Source of the DNA: Balanoglossus misakiensis
Lineage: Eukaryota; Hemichordata
Direction: 5' to 3'
Length of the DNA stretch: 64,000 nucleotides
NCBI GenBank assembly: GCA_040954595.2
Contig: CM082587.2
Coordinates: forward strand, 7,874,001-7,938,000
Positions 23,801-37,734 of this stretch are shown piece after piece (positions within the stretch are counted from its first letter, which is position 1; each line of letters opens with the position of its first letter). The notes under the pieces were generated by a model. The model saw only the letters and a program-made list of their open reading frames with translations. It was not told the DNA's origin and made no database searches. The translations under genes were made by a program, and so were the position numbers.

Positions 23801-26800
23801 TTTTTTGATAAAAAATCATGGGTTATAGGTCATGAAAATAATCAAAAATGACAATTTTTCGACTTTCCGAAACATCAAAAATTCTTCATTTTTTGATAAA
23901 ATTCATGGGTTATAGCTCATGAAAATCATCAAAAAATGACAATTTTTCGACTTTCCGAAACATCAAAAATTCTTCATTTTTTGATAAAAATCATGGGTTA
24001 TAGCTCATGGAAGTCATCAAAAAATGACCATTTTTCGACTTTCCGAAACATCGAAAATTCTTCATTTTTTGATAAAAATCATGGGTTATAGCTCATGAAA
24101 ATCATCAAAAAATGACCATTTTTCGACTTTCCGAAACATCGAAAATTCTTCATTTTTTGATAAAAATCATGGGTTATAGCTCATGAAAATCATCAAAAAA
24201 TGACAATTTTTCGACTTTCCGAAACAACAAAAATTCTTCATTTTTTGATAAAAATCATGGGTTATAGCTCATGAAAATCATCAAAAAATGACAATTTTTC
24301 GACTTTCCGAAACATCAAAAATTCTTCATTTTTTGATAAAAATCATGGGTTATAGCTCATGGAAGTCATCAAAAAATGACAATTTTTCGACTTTCCGAAA
24401 CATCGAAAATTCTTCATTTTTTGATAAAAATCATGGGTTATAGCTCATGAAAATCATCAAAAAATGACCATTTTTCGACTTTCCGAAATATCGAAAATTC
24501 TTCATTTTTTGATAAAAATCATGGGTTATAGCTCATGAAAATCATCAAAAAATGACAATTTTTCGACTTTCCGAAACAACAAAAATTCTTCATTTTTTGA
24601 TAAAAATCATGGGTTATAGCTCATGAAAATCATCAAAAAATGACAATTTTTCGACTTTCCGAAACATCAAAAATTCTTCATTTTTTGATAAAAATCATAG
24701 GTTATAGCTCATGAAAATCATCAAAAAATGACCATTTTTCGACTTTCCGAAACATCGAAAATTCTTCATTTTTTGATAAAAATCATGGGTTATAGCTCAT
24801 GAAAATCATCAAAAAATGACAATTTTTTGACTTTCCGAAACATCGAAAATTCTTCATTTTTTGATAAAAATCATGGGTTATAGCTCATGAAAATCATCAA
24901 AAAATGACCATTTTTCGACTTTCCGAAATATCAAAAATCTTCATTTTTTGATCAAATTTCAAATTCATGGGTTATAGCTCATGAAAATCATCAAAAAATG
25001 ACCATTTGCCGACTTTCCGAAACATCAAAAATTCTTCATTTTTTTATAAAATTCATGGGTTATAGCTCAAGAAAATCATCAAATGACCATTTTTCGTCTT
25101 TCCGAAACATCAAAAATTCTTCATTTTTTGATAAAAATCATGGGTTATAGCTCATGAAAATTATCAAAAAATGACAATTTTTCGACTTTCCGAAACATCA
25201 AAAATTCTTCATTTTTTGATAAAATTCATGGGTTATAGCTCATGAAAATCATCAAAAAATGACAATTTTGGACTTTCCGAAACATCAAAAATTCTTCATT
25301 TTTTGATAAAATTCATGGGTTATAGCTCATGAAAATCATCAAAAAATAACCATTTGCCGACTTTCCGAAACATCAAAAATTCTTCATTGTTTGATAAAAA
25401 TCATGGGTTATAGCTCATGAAAATCATCAAAAATGACCATTTTTCGACTTTCCGAAAAATCAAAATTTCTTCGATTTTTGATAAAAATCATGGGTTATAG
25501 CTCATGAAAATCATGAAAAAATGACCATTTTTCGACTTCCCGAAATATCAAAATTTCGTCATTTTTTGATAAAAATCATGGGTTATAGCTCATGAAAATT
25601 ATCAAAAAATGACCATTTTTCGACTTTCCGAAAAATCAAAATTTCTTCGATTTTTGATAAAAATCATGGGTTATAGCTCATGAAAATCATGAAAAAATGA
25701 CCATTTTTCGACTTTCCGAAACATCAAAATTTCGTCAATTTTTGATAAAAATCATGGGTTATAGCTCATGAAAATCACCAAAAAATGACCATTTTTCGAC
25801 TTTCCGAAACATCAAAATTTCTTCGATTTTTGATAAAAATCATGGGTTATAGCTCATGAAAATCACCAAAAAATGACAATTTTTTGACTTTCCGAAACAT
25901 CGAAAATTCTTCATTGTTTGATAAAAATCATGGGTTATAGCTCATGAAAATCATCAAAAATGACCATTTTTCGACTTTCCGAAAAATCAAAATTTCTTCG
26001 ATTTTTGATAAAAATCATGGGTTATAGCTCATGAAAATCATGAAAAAATGACCATTTTTCGACTTCCCGAAATATCAAAATTTCGTCATTTTTTGATAAA
26101 AATCATGGGTTATAGCTCATGAAAATCATGAAAAAATGACCATTTTTCGACTTCCCGAAATATCAAAAATTCTTCATTTTTTGATAAAATTCATGGGTTA
26201 TAGCTCATGAAAATTATCAAAAAATGACCATTTTTCGACTTTCCGAAACATCAAAAATTCTTCATTTTTTGATAAAATTCATGGGTTATAGCTCAAGAAA
26301 ATCATCAAAAAATGACCATTTTTCGACTTTCCGAAACAACAAAAATTCTTCATTTTTTGATAAAAATCATGGGTTATAGCTCATGAAAATCATCAAAAAA
26401 TGACCATTTTGTCGAATTTCCGGAACATCAAAAATTCTTCATTTTTTGATAAAAATCATGGGTTATAGCTCATAAAAATCATCAAAAAATGACCATTTTT
26501 CGACTTTCCGAAACATCGAAAATTCTTCATTTTTTCATAAAAATCATGGGTTATAGCTCATGAAAATCATCAAAAAATGACAATTTTTTGACTTTCCGAA
26601 ACATCGAAAATTCTTCATTTTTTCATAAAAATCATGGGTTATAGCTCATGAAAATCATCAAAAAATGACAATTTTTTGACTTTCCGAAACATCGAAAATT
26701 CTTCATTTTTTGATAAAAATCATGGGTTATAGCTCATGAAAATCATCAAAAAATGACCATTTTTCGACTTTCCGAAATATCAAAAATCTTCATTTTTTGA

Positions 26801-29800
26801 TCAAATTTCAAATTCATGGGTTATAGCTCATGAAAATCATCAAAAAATGACCATTTGCCGACTTTCCGAAACATCAAAAATTCTTCATTTTTTTATAAAA
26901 TTCATGGGTTATAGCTCAAGAAAATCATCAAATGACCATTTTTCGTCTTTCCGAAACATCAAAAATTCTTCATTTTTTGATAAAAATCATGGGTTATAGC
27001 TCATGAAAATCATCAAAAAATGACAATTTTTCGACTTTCCGAAACATCAAAAATTCTTCATTTTTTGATAAAATTCATGGGTTATAGCTCATGAAAATCA
27101 TCAAAAAATGACAATTTTTGGACTTTCCGAAACATCAAAAATTCTTCATTTTTTGATAAAATTCATGGGTTATAGCTCATGAAAATCATCAAAAAATAAC
27201 CATTTGCCGACTTTCCGAAACATCAAAAATTCTTCATTGTTTGATAAAAATCATGGGTTATAGCTCATGAAAATTATCAAAAAATGACCATTTTTCGACT
27301 TTCCGAAACATCAAAAATTCTTCATTTTTTGATAAAATTCATGGGTTATAGCTCAAGAAAATCATCAAAAAATGACCATTTTTCGACTTTCCGAAACAAC
27401 AAAAATTCTTCATTTTTTGATAAAAATCATGGGTTATAGCTCATGAAAATCATCAAAAAATGACCATTTTGTCGAATTTCCGGAACATCAAAAATTCTTC
27501 ATTTTTTGATAAAAATCATGGGTTATAGCTCATAAAAATCATCAAAAAATGACCATTTTTCGACTTTCCGAAACATCAAAAATTCTTCATTTTTTGATAA
27601 AAATCATGGGTTATAGCTCATGAAAATCATCAAAAAATGATAATTTTTCGACTTTCCGAAACATCAAAAATTCTTCATTTTTTGATAAAAATCATGGGTT
27701 ATAGCTCATGAAAATCATCAAAAAATGATAATTTTTCGACTTTCCGAAACATCAAAAATTCTTCATTTTTTGATAAAATTTATAGGTTATAGCTCATGAA
27801 AATCATCAAAAAATGATAATTTTTCGACTTTCCGAAACATCAAAAATTCTTCATTTTTTGATAAAAATCATGGGTTATAGCTCATGAAAATCATCAAAAA
27901 ATGACCATTTTTCGACTTTCCGAAACATCAAAAATTCTTCATTTTTTGATAAAAATCATGGGTTATAGCTCATGAAAATCATCAAAAAATGATAATTTTT
28001 CGACTTTCCGAAACATCAAAAATTCTTCATTTTTTGATAAAATTCATAGGTTATAGCTCATAAAAATCATCAAAAAATGACCATTTTTCGACTTTCCGAA
28101 ACATCAACAATTCTTCATTTTTTGATAAAAATCATGGGTTATAGCTCATGAAAATCTTCAAAAAATGACAATTTTTCGACTTACCGAAACATCAAAAATT
28201 CTTCATTTTTTGATAAAAATCATGGGTTATAGCTCATGGAAATCATCAAAAAATGACCATTTTTCGACTTTCCGAAACATCGAAAATTTTTGATAAAAAT
28301 CATGGGTTATAGCTCATGAAAATCATCAAAAAATGACCATTTTTCGACTTTCCGAAACATCGAAAATTCTTCATTTTTTGATAAAAATCATGGGTTATAG
28401 CTCATGAAAATCATTAAAAAATGACCATTTTTCGACTTTCCGAAACATCGAAAATTCTTCATTTTTTGATAAAAATCATGGGTTATAGCTCATGAAAATC
28501 ATCAAAAAATGACCATTTTTCGACTTTCCGAAACATCGAAAATTCTTCATTTTTTGATAAAAATCATGGGTTATAGCTCATGAAAATCATCAAAAAATGA
28601 TAATTTTTCGACTTTCCGAAACATCAAAAATTCTTCATTTTTTGATAAAATTCATAGGTTATAGCTCATGAAAATCATCAAAAAATGATAATTTTTCGAC
28701 TTTCCGAAACATCAAAAATTCTTCATTTTTTGATAAAAATCATGGGTTATAGCTCATGAAAATCATCAAAAAATGACTATTTTTCGACTTTCCGAAACAT
28801 CAAAAATTCTTCATTTTTTGATAAAAATCATGGGTTATAGCTCATGAAAATCATCAAAAAATGATAATTTTTCGACTTTCCGAAACATCAAAAATTCTTC
28901 ATTTTTTGATAAAATTCATAGGTTATAGCTCATAAAAATCATCAAAAAATGACCATTTTTCGACTTTCCGAAACATCAACAATTCTTCATTTTTTGATAA
29001 AAATCATGGGTTATAGCTCATGAAAATCTTCAAAAAATGACAATTTTTCGACTTACCGAAACATCAAAAATTCTTCATTTTTTGATAAAAATCATGGGTT
29101 ATAGCTCATGGAAATCATCAAAAAATGACCATTTTTCGACTTTCCGAAACATCGAAAATTCTTCATTTTTTGATAAAAATCATGGGTTATAGCTCATGAA
29201 AATCATCAAAAAATGACCATTTTTCGACTTTCCGAAACATCGAAAATTCTTCATTTTTTGATAAAAATCATGGGTTATAGCTCATGAAAATCATCAAAAA
29301 ATGACAATTTTTCGACTTTCCGAAACATCGAAAATTCTTCATTTTTTGATAAAAATCATGGGTTATAGCTCATGAAAATCATCAAAAAATGACCATTTTT
29401 CGACTTTCCGAAACATCGAAAATTCTTCATTTTTTGATAAAAATCATGGGTTATAGCTCATGAAAATCATCAAAAAATGACCATTTTTCGACTTTCCGAA
29501 ACATCGAAAATTCTTCATTTTTTGATAAAAATCATGGGTTATAGCTCATGAAAATCATCAAAAAATGACAATTTTTCGACTTTCCGAAACATCGAAAATT
29601 CTTCATTTTTTGATAAAAATCATGGGTTATAGCTCATGAAAATCATCAAAAAATGACCATTTTTCGACTTTCCGAAACATCGAAAATTCTTCATTTTTTG
29701 ATAAAAATCATGGGTTATAGCTCATGAAAATCATCAAAAAATGATAATTTTTCGACTTTTCGAAACATCAAAAATTCTTCATTTTTTGATAAAATTCATG

Positions 29801-32800
29801 GGTTATAGCTCATGAAAATCATCAAAAAATGACCATTTTTCGACTTTCCGAAACATCAAAAATTCTTCATTTTTTGATAAAATTCATGGGTTATAGCTCA
29901 AGAAAATCATCAAAAAATGACCATTTTTCGACTTTCCGAAACATCAAAAATTCTTCATTTTTTGATAAAAATAATGGGTTATAGCTCATGAAAATCATCA
30001 AAAATGACCATTTTTCGACTTTCCGAAACATCAAAAATTCTTCATTTTTTGATAAAATTCATGGGTTATAGCTCATGAAAATCATCAAAAAATGACCATT
30101 TTTCGAATATCCGAAACATCAAAAATTCTTCATTTTTTGATAAAAATCATGGGTTATAGCTCAAGAAAATCATCAAAAAATGACCATTTTTCGACTTTCC
30201 GAAACATCAAAAATTCTTCATTTTTTGATAAAAATAATGGGTTATAGCTCATGAAAATCATCAAAAATGACCATTTTTCGACTTTCCGAAACATCAAAAA
30301 TTCTTCACTTTTTTATAAAATTCATGGGTAATAGCTCAAGAAAATCATCAAAAAATGACCATTTTTCGACTTTCCGAAACATCAAAAATTCTTCATTTTT
30401 TGATAAAAATCATGGGTTATAGCTCATGAAAATTATCAAAAAATGACAATTTTTCGACTTTCCGAAACATCAAAAATTCTTCATTTTTTTTATAAAATTC
30501 ATGGGTTATAGCTCAAGAAAATCATCAAAAAATGACCATTTTTCGACTTTCCGAAACATCAAAAATTCTTCATTTTTTTTATAAAATTCATGGGTTATAG
30601 CTCAAGAAAATCATCAAAAAATGACCATTTTTCGACTTTCCGAAACATCAAAAATTCTTCATTTTTTGATAAAATTCATTGGTTATAGCTCATGAAAATG
30701 ATAATTTTTCGACTTTCCGAAACATCAAAAATTCTTCATTTTTTGATAAAAATAATGGGTTATAGCCCATGAAAATCATCAAAAAATGACAATTTTTCGA
30801 CTTTCCGAAACATCAAAAATTCTTCATTTTTTGATAAAAATCATGGGTTATAGCTCATGAAAATTATCAAAAAATGACCATTTTTCGACTTTCCGAAACA
30901 TCAAAAATTCTTCATTTTTTGATAAAAATAATGTGTTATAGCTCATGAAAATCATCAAAAAATGACCATTTTTCGTCTTTCCGAAACATCAAAAATTCTT
31001 CATATTTTATAAAAATCATGGGTTATAGCTCATGAAAATCATCAAAAAATGACAATTTTTCGACTTACCGAAACATCAAAAACTCTTCATTTTTTGATAA
31101 AAAAATGACAATTCTTCGACTTTCCGAAACATCAAAAATTCTTCATTTTTTGATCAAATTCATGGGTTATAGCTCAAGAAAATCATCAAAAAATGACCAT
31201 TTTTCGACTTTCCGAAACATCAAAAATTCTTCATTTTTTGATAAAAATAATGGGTTATAGCTCATGAAAATCATCAAAAATGACCATTTTTCGACTTTCC
31301 GAAACATTAAAAATTCTTCATTTTTTTATAAAATTCATGGGTTAAAGCTCAAGAAAATCATCAAAAAATGACCATTTTTCGACTTTCCGAAACATCAAAA
31401 ATTCTTCATTTTTTGATAAAAATCATGGGTTATAGCTCATGAAAATCATCAAAAAATGACAATTTTTCGACTTTCCGAAACATCAAAAATTCTTCATTTT
31501 TTTATAAAATTCATGGGTTATAGCTCAAGAAAATCATCAAAAAATGACCATTTTTCGACTTTCCGAAACATCAAAAATTCTTCATTTTTTGATAAAATTC
31601 ATTGGTTATAGCTCATGAAAATGATAATTTTTCGACTTTCCGAAACATCAAAAATTCTTCATTTTTTGATAAAAATAATGGGTTATAGCCCATGAAAATC
31701 ATCAAAAAATGACAATTTTTCGACTTTCCGAAACATCAAAAATTCTTCATTTTTTGATAAAAATCATGGGTTATAGCTCATGAAAATTATCAAAAAATGA
31801 CCATTTTTCGACTTTCCGAAACATCAAAAATTCTTCATTTTTTGATAAAAATAATGGGTTATAGCTCATGAAAATCATCAAAAAATGACCATTTTTCGTC
31901 TTTCCGAAACATCAAAAATTCTTCATATTTTATAAAAATCATGGGTTATAGCTCATGAAAATCATCAAAAAATGACAATTTTTCGACTTACCGAAACATC
32001 AAAAACTCTTCATTTTTTGATAAAAAAATGACAATTTTTCGACTTTCCGAAACATCAAAAATTCTTCATTTTTTGATCAAATTCATGGGTTATAGCTCAA
32101 GAAAATCATCAAAAAATGACCATTTTTCGACTTTCCGAAACATCAAAAATTCTTCATTTTTTGATAAAAATAATGGGTTATAGCTCATGAAAATCATCAA
32201 AAATGACCATTTTTCGACTTTCCGAAACATTAAAAATTCTTCATTTTTTTATAAAATTCATGGGTTAAAGCTCAAGAAAATCATCAAAAAATGACCATTT
32301 TTCGACTTTCCGAAACATCAAAAATTCTTCATTTTTTGATAAAAATCATGGGTTATAGCTCATGAAAATCATCAAAAAATGACAATTTTTCGACTTTCCG
32401 AAACATCAAAAATTCTTCATTTTTTTATAAAATTCATGGGTTATAGCTCAAGAAAATCATCAAAAAATGAACATTTTTCGACTTTCCGAAACATCAAAAA
32501 TTCTTCATTTTTTGATAAAATTCATGGGTTATAGCTCATGAAAATGATAATTTTTCGACTTTCCGAAACATCAAAAATTCTTTATTTTTTGATAAAAATC
32601 ATGGGTTATAGCTCATGAAAATCATCAAAAAATGACAATTTTTCGACTTTCCGAAACATAAAAAATTCTTCATTTTTTGATAAAAATAATGGGTTATAGC
32701 TCATGAAAATCATCAAAAAATGACCATTTTTCGTCTTTCCGAAACATCAAAAATTCTTCATTTTTTGAAAAGAATCATGGGTTATAGCTCATGAAAATTA

Positions 32801-35800
32801 TCAAAAAATGACCATTTTTCGACTTTCCGAAACATCAAAAATTCTTCATTTTTTGATAAAAATCATGGGTTATAGCTCATGAAAATCATCAAAAAATGAC
32901 CATTTTTCGACTTTCCGAAACATCAAAAATTCTTCATTTTTTGATAAAAATCATGGGTTATAGCTCATGAAAATCATCAAAAAATGACCATTTTTCGACT
33001 TTCCGAAACATCAAAAATTCTTCATTTTTTGATAAAAATCATGGGTTATAGCTCATGAAAATCATCAAAAAATGATAATTTTTCGACTTTCTGAAACATC
33101 AAAAATTCTTCATTTTTTGATAAAAATCATGGGTTATAGCTCATGAAAATCTTCAAGAAATGACAATTTTTCGACTTACCGAAACATCAAAAATTCTTCA
33201 TTTTTTGATAAAAATCATGGGTTATAGCTCATGGAAATCATCAAAAAATGACCATTTTTCAACTTTCCGAAACATCGAAAATTCTTCATTTTTTGATAAA
33301 AATCATGGGTTATAGCTCATGAAAATCATCAAAAAATGACCATTTTTCGACTTTCCGAAACATCAAAAATTCTTCATTTTTTGATAAAAATAATGGGTTA
33401 TAGCTCATAAAAATCATCAAAAAATGACCATTTTTCGACTTTCCGAAACATCAAAAATTCTTCATTTTTTGATAAAAATCATGGGTTATAGCTCATGAAA
33501 ATTATCAAAAAATGACCATTTTTCGACTTTCCGAAACATCAAAAATTCTTCATTTTTTTTATAAAATTCATGGGTTATAGCTAAAGAAAATCATCAAAAA
33601 ATGACCATTTTTCGACTTTCCGAAACATCAAAAATTCTTCATTTTTTGATAAAATTCATTGGTTATAGCTTGAAAATGATAATTTTTCGACTTTCCGAAA
33701 CATCAAAAATTCTTCATTTTTTGATAAAAATCATGGGTTATAGCTCAAGAAAATCATCAAAAAATGACCATTTTTCGACTTTCCGAAACATCAAAAATTC
33801 TTCATTTTTTTATAAAATTCATGGGTTATAGCTCAAGAAAATCATCAAAAAATGACCATTTTTCGACTTTCCGAAACATCAAAAATTCTTCATTTTTTGA
33901 TAAAAATCATGGGTTATAGCTCATGAAAATCATCAAAAAATGACCATTTTTCGACTTTCCGAAACAATCAAAAATTTTTCATTTTTTGATAAAAATCATG
34001 GGTTATAGCTCATGAAAATCATCAAAAAATGACCATTTTTCGACTTTCCGAAACATCAAAAATTCTGCATTTTTTGATAAAAATCATGGGTTATAGCTCA
34101 TGAAAATCATCAAAAAATGATAATTTATCGACTTTCCGAAACATCAAAAATTCTTCATTTTTTGATAAAAATCATGGGTTATAGCTCATGAAAATCTTCA
34201 AAAAATGACAATTTTTCGACTTACCGAAACATCAAAAATTCTTCATTTTTTGATAAAAAATCATGGGTTATAGCTCATGGAAATCATCAAAAAATGACCA
34301 TTTTTCGACTTTCCGAAACATCAAAAATTCTTCATTTTTTTATAAAATTCATGGGTTATAGCTCAAGAAAATCATCAAAAAATGACCATTTTTCGACTTT
34401 CCGAAACATCAAAAATTCTTCATTTTTTGATAAAAATCATGGGTTATAGCTCATGAAAATCATCAAAAAATGACCATTTTTCGACTTTCCGAAACATCAA
34501 AAATTCTTCATTTTTTGATAAAAATCATGGGTTATAGCTCATGAATATCATCAAAAAATGACCATTTTTCGACTTTCCGAAACATCAAAAATTCTTCATT
34601 TTTTGATAAAAATCATGGGTTATAGCTCATGAAAATCATCAAAAAATGATCATTTTTCGACTTTCCGAAACATCAAAAATTCTTCATTTTTTGATAAAAA
34701 TCATGGGTTATAGCTCATGAAAATCATCAAAAAATGATAATTTTTCGACTTTCTGAAACATCAAAAATTCTTCATTTTTTGATAAAAATCATGGGTTATA
34801 GCTCATGAAAATCTTCAAAAAATGACAATTTTTCGACTTACCGAAACATCGAAAATTCTTCATTTCTTGATAAAAATCATGGGTTATAGCTCATGGAAAT
34901 CATCAAAAAATGACCATTTTTCAACTTTCCGAAACATCGAAAATTCTTCATTTTTTGATAAAAATCATGGGTTATAGCTCATGAAAATCATCAAAAAATG
35001 ACCATTTTTCGACTTTCCGAAACATCGAAAATTCTTCATTTTTTGATAAAAATCATGGGTTATAGCTCATGAAAATCATCAAAAAATGATAATTTTTCGA
35101 CTTTCCGAAACATCAAAAATTCTTCATTTTTTTTGAAAAAAATCATGGGTTATAGCTCATGAAAATCATCAAAAAATGACCATTTTTCGACTTTCCGAAA
35201 CATCAAAAATTCTTCATTTTTTGATAAAAATCATGGGTTATAGCTCATGAAAATCATCAAAAAATGACCATTTTTCGAATATCCGAAACATCAAAAATTC
35301 TTCATTTTTTGATAAAAATCATGGGTTATAGCTCAAGAAAATCATCAAAAAATGACCATTTTTCGACTTTCCGAAACATCAAAAATTCTTCATTTTTTGA
35401 TAAAAATAATGGGTTATAGCTCATGAAAATCATCAAAAAATGACAATTTTTCGACTTTCCGAAACATCAAAAATTCTTCATTTTTTGATAAAATTCATGG
35501 GTTATAGCTCATGAAAATCATCAAAAAATGACAATTTTTCGACTTTCCGAAACATCAAAAATTCTTCATTTTTTGATAAAATTCATGGGTTATAGCTCAT
35601 GAAAATCATCAAAAAATGACCATTTTTCGACTTTCCGAAACATCAAAAATTCTTCAATGTTTGATAAAAATCATGGGTTATAGCTCATGAAAATCATCAA
35701 AAAATGACCATTTTTCGACTTTCCGAAACATCAAAAATTCTTCATTTTTTGATAAAAATCATGGGTTATAGCTCAAGAAAATAATCAAAAAATGACCATT

Positions 35801-36273
35801 TTTCGACTTTCCGAAACAACAAAAATTCTTCATTTTTTGATAAAAATCATGGGTTATAGCTCATGAAAATCATCAAAAAATGACCAGTTTTCGACTTTCC
35901 GAAACATCAAAAATTCTTCATTTTTTGATAAAAATCATGGGTTATAGCTCATGAAAATCATCAAAAAATGACCATTTTTCGACTTTCCGAAACATCAAAA
36001 ATTCTTCACTTTTTGAAAAAAAATCATGCGTTATAGCTCATGAAAATCATCAAAAAATGACCATTTTTCGACTTTCCGAACCGAAACATCAAAAATTCTT
36101 CATTTTTTAAATAAAAATCATGGGTTATAGCCTAAGAAAATCATCAAAAAATGACCATTTTTCGACTTTCCGAAACATCAAAAATCCTTCATTTTTTGAT
36201 AAAATTCATGGCTTATAGCTCATGAAAATCATCAAAAAATGACCATTTTTCGACTTTCCGAAACATCAAAAAT
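20831..36273. repeat. 88-bp AT-rich satellite array, about 175 copies
   Basis: Head-to-tail monomers with an exact 88-bp period (for example starts at 22441 and 22529). Each monomer reads TGACCATTTTTCGACTTTCC, then GAAACATCAAAAATTCTTCA, then a run of TTTTTTGATAAAAATCATGG and GTTATAGCTCATGAAAATCA. Diagnostic variants (TGACC/TGACA/TGATA; ATCAAAA/ATCGAAA; TAAAAATCA/TAAAATTCA) recur in blocks, showing higher-order duplication. Monomers at the left edge (20831-21000) are more diverged than internal ones. No unique spacers lie between monomers. Confidence 0.98.
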
Positions 36274-37345
36274 AGGTAAAAGGGAAGCCTTCCTGAACCC
36301 TTCGCCATCACGATGTGTTCTCGAACAAGTCGGAAATGTACCGCACTATATTGCAGCATAACTACAATGATCTTATTTGCACCGCAGCGGTGCGAAGTGT
36401 TATTTGCACCGCAGCGGTGCAAATAAGAGTTTACACCGCTGCGGTGCAAATAAGAGTTCCCTGCACCGCAATGATCTGACCGTTCTTTATTCACTCCTCG
36501 GCGACAAAAACGTTTTATTACGGCCCAAATAATGACTTTTTCGCTCCTTGGTTGGTCATGCGGACGGAAAGACACGGTTTTAGCGAGTTTATCTTTCTCT
36601 TTCCTGAGCACTACGTATTCAGACTTGCCCAAGTGAACCGCGACATAAAATGACCAAGTTTCCCTGCATGTTTCTTATACCCGTCAGTTAAAAAACGCAG
36701 CGTAGATATTGAAATGAATTGGATTTATGAAAATGATTAAAATTACAATGATAATGTCGTTAAAAGTCCTCAAAAAAAAAAATAGAAAAAAGTGGTCTCG
36801 AACCAACATCAGTTGACACCTTGAGGTAAAAGTCAAGCCTTCCTGAACCCTTCGCCATCACGATGTGTTCTCAAAAAAGTCGGAAATTTACCGCACTATG
36901 TTGCAGCATAACAAAAATGATCTTATTTGCACCGCAGCGGTGCGAAGTGTTATTTGCACCGCAGCGGTGCAAATAAGAGTTTACACCGCTGCGGTGCAAA
37001 TAAGAGTTCCCTGCACCGCAACGATCTGACCGTTCTTTATTCACTCCTCGGCGACAAAAACGTTTTATTACGGCCCAAATAATGACTTTTTCGCTCCTTG
37101 GTTGGTCATGCGGACGGAACGACACGGTTTTAGCGAGATTATCTTTCTCTTTCCTGAGCACTACGTATTCAGACTTGCCCAAGTGAACCGCGACAAAAAA
37201 TGACCAAGTTTCCCTGCATGTTTCTTATACCCGACAGTTAAAAAACGCAGCGTAGATATTGAAAAGAATTGGATTTATGAAAATGATTAAAATTACAATG
37301 ATAATGTCGTTAAAAGTTCTCACAAAAAAAAAAATAGAAAAAAGT

Positions 37346-37409
37346 GGTCTCGAACCAACATCAGTTGACACCTTGAGGTAAAAGTCAAGCCTTCCTGAAC
37401 CCTTCGCCA
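37346..37409 (-). other. tRNA-like Pol III promoter module (representative unit)
   Basis: On the minus strand a TGGCGAAGGG segment (37400-37409) resembles a tRNA A box, and GGTTCGAGACC (37346-37356) matches a B box. They are 64 bases end to end, as in a tRNA with a long variable arm. Between them CTTGA and TCAAG can pair like an anticodon stem. A T run follows 3 bases after the B box, so the 3' acceptor strand is missing. The module recurs in every 552-bp unit. It is probably a tRNA-derived relic, not a functional tRNA. Confidence 0.45.
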
Positions 37410-37422
37410 TCACGATGTGTTC

Positions 37423-37734
37423 TCAAAAAAGTCGGAAATTTACCGCACTATATTGCAGCATAACTACAATGATCTTATTTGCACCGCAGCGGTGCGAAGT
37501 GTTATTTGCACCGCAGCGGTGCAAATAAGAGTTTACACCGCTGCGGTGCAAATAAGAGTTCCCTGCACCGCAACGATCTGACCGTTCTTTATTCACTCCT
37601 CGGCGACAAAAACGTTTTATTACGGCCCAAATAATGACTTTTTCGCTCCTTGGTTGGTCATGCGGACGGAAAGACACGGTTTTAGCGAGATTATCTTTCT
37701 CTTTCCTGAGCACTACGTATTCAGACTTGCCCAA
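37423..37734 (-). other. Conserved 103-codon open frame (representative of one per 552-bp unit)
   Basis: It begins MGKSEYVVLRKEKDNLAKTV and contains SYLHRSGVNSYLHRCGANNT, encoded by the palindromic minisatellite. A frame of the same length is open in at least 12 units, with few differences. No domain is recognised. Because the units are homogenised at the DNA level, conservation does not show that it is translated. Confidence 0.25.

Noticed and set aside
33601-33831. Open frame inside the 88-bp satellite
   Set aside because: It is a reading of satellite monomers with small indels; no coding character.
20831-36273. CRISPR-like array
   Set aside because: The 88-bp units abut directly with no unique spacers, and the host is an animal; this is satellite DNA.
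20831-36273. CENP-B box in the 88-bp monomer
   Set aside because: TTCGACTTTCCGAAA shares only the TTCG start with the CENP-B box; the required A and CGGG positions do not match.
37346-37409. Functional tRNA gene
   Set aside because: The acceptor stem and 3' strand are absent because a T run follows the B box almost at once, and the T stem has a mismatch.
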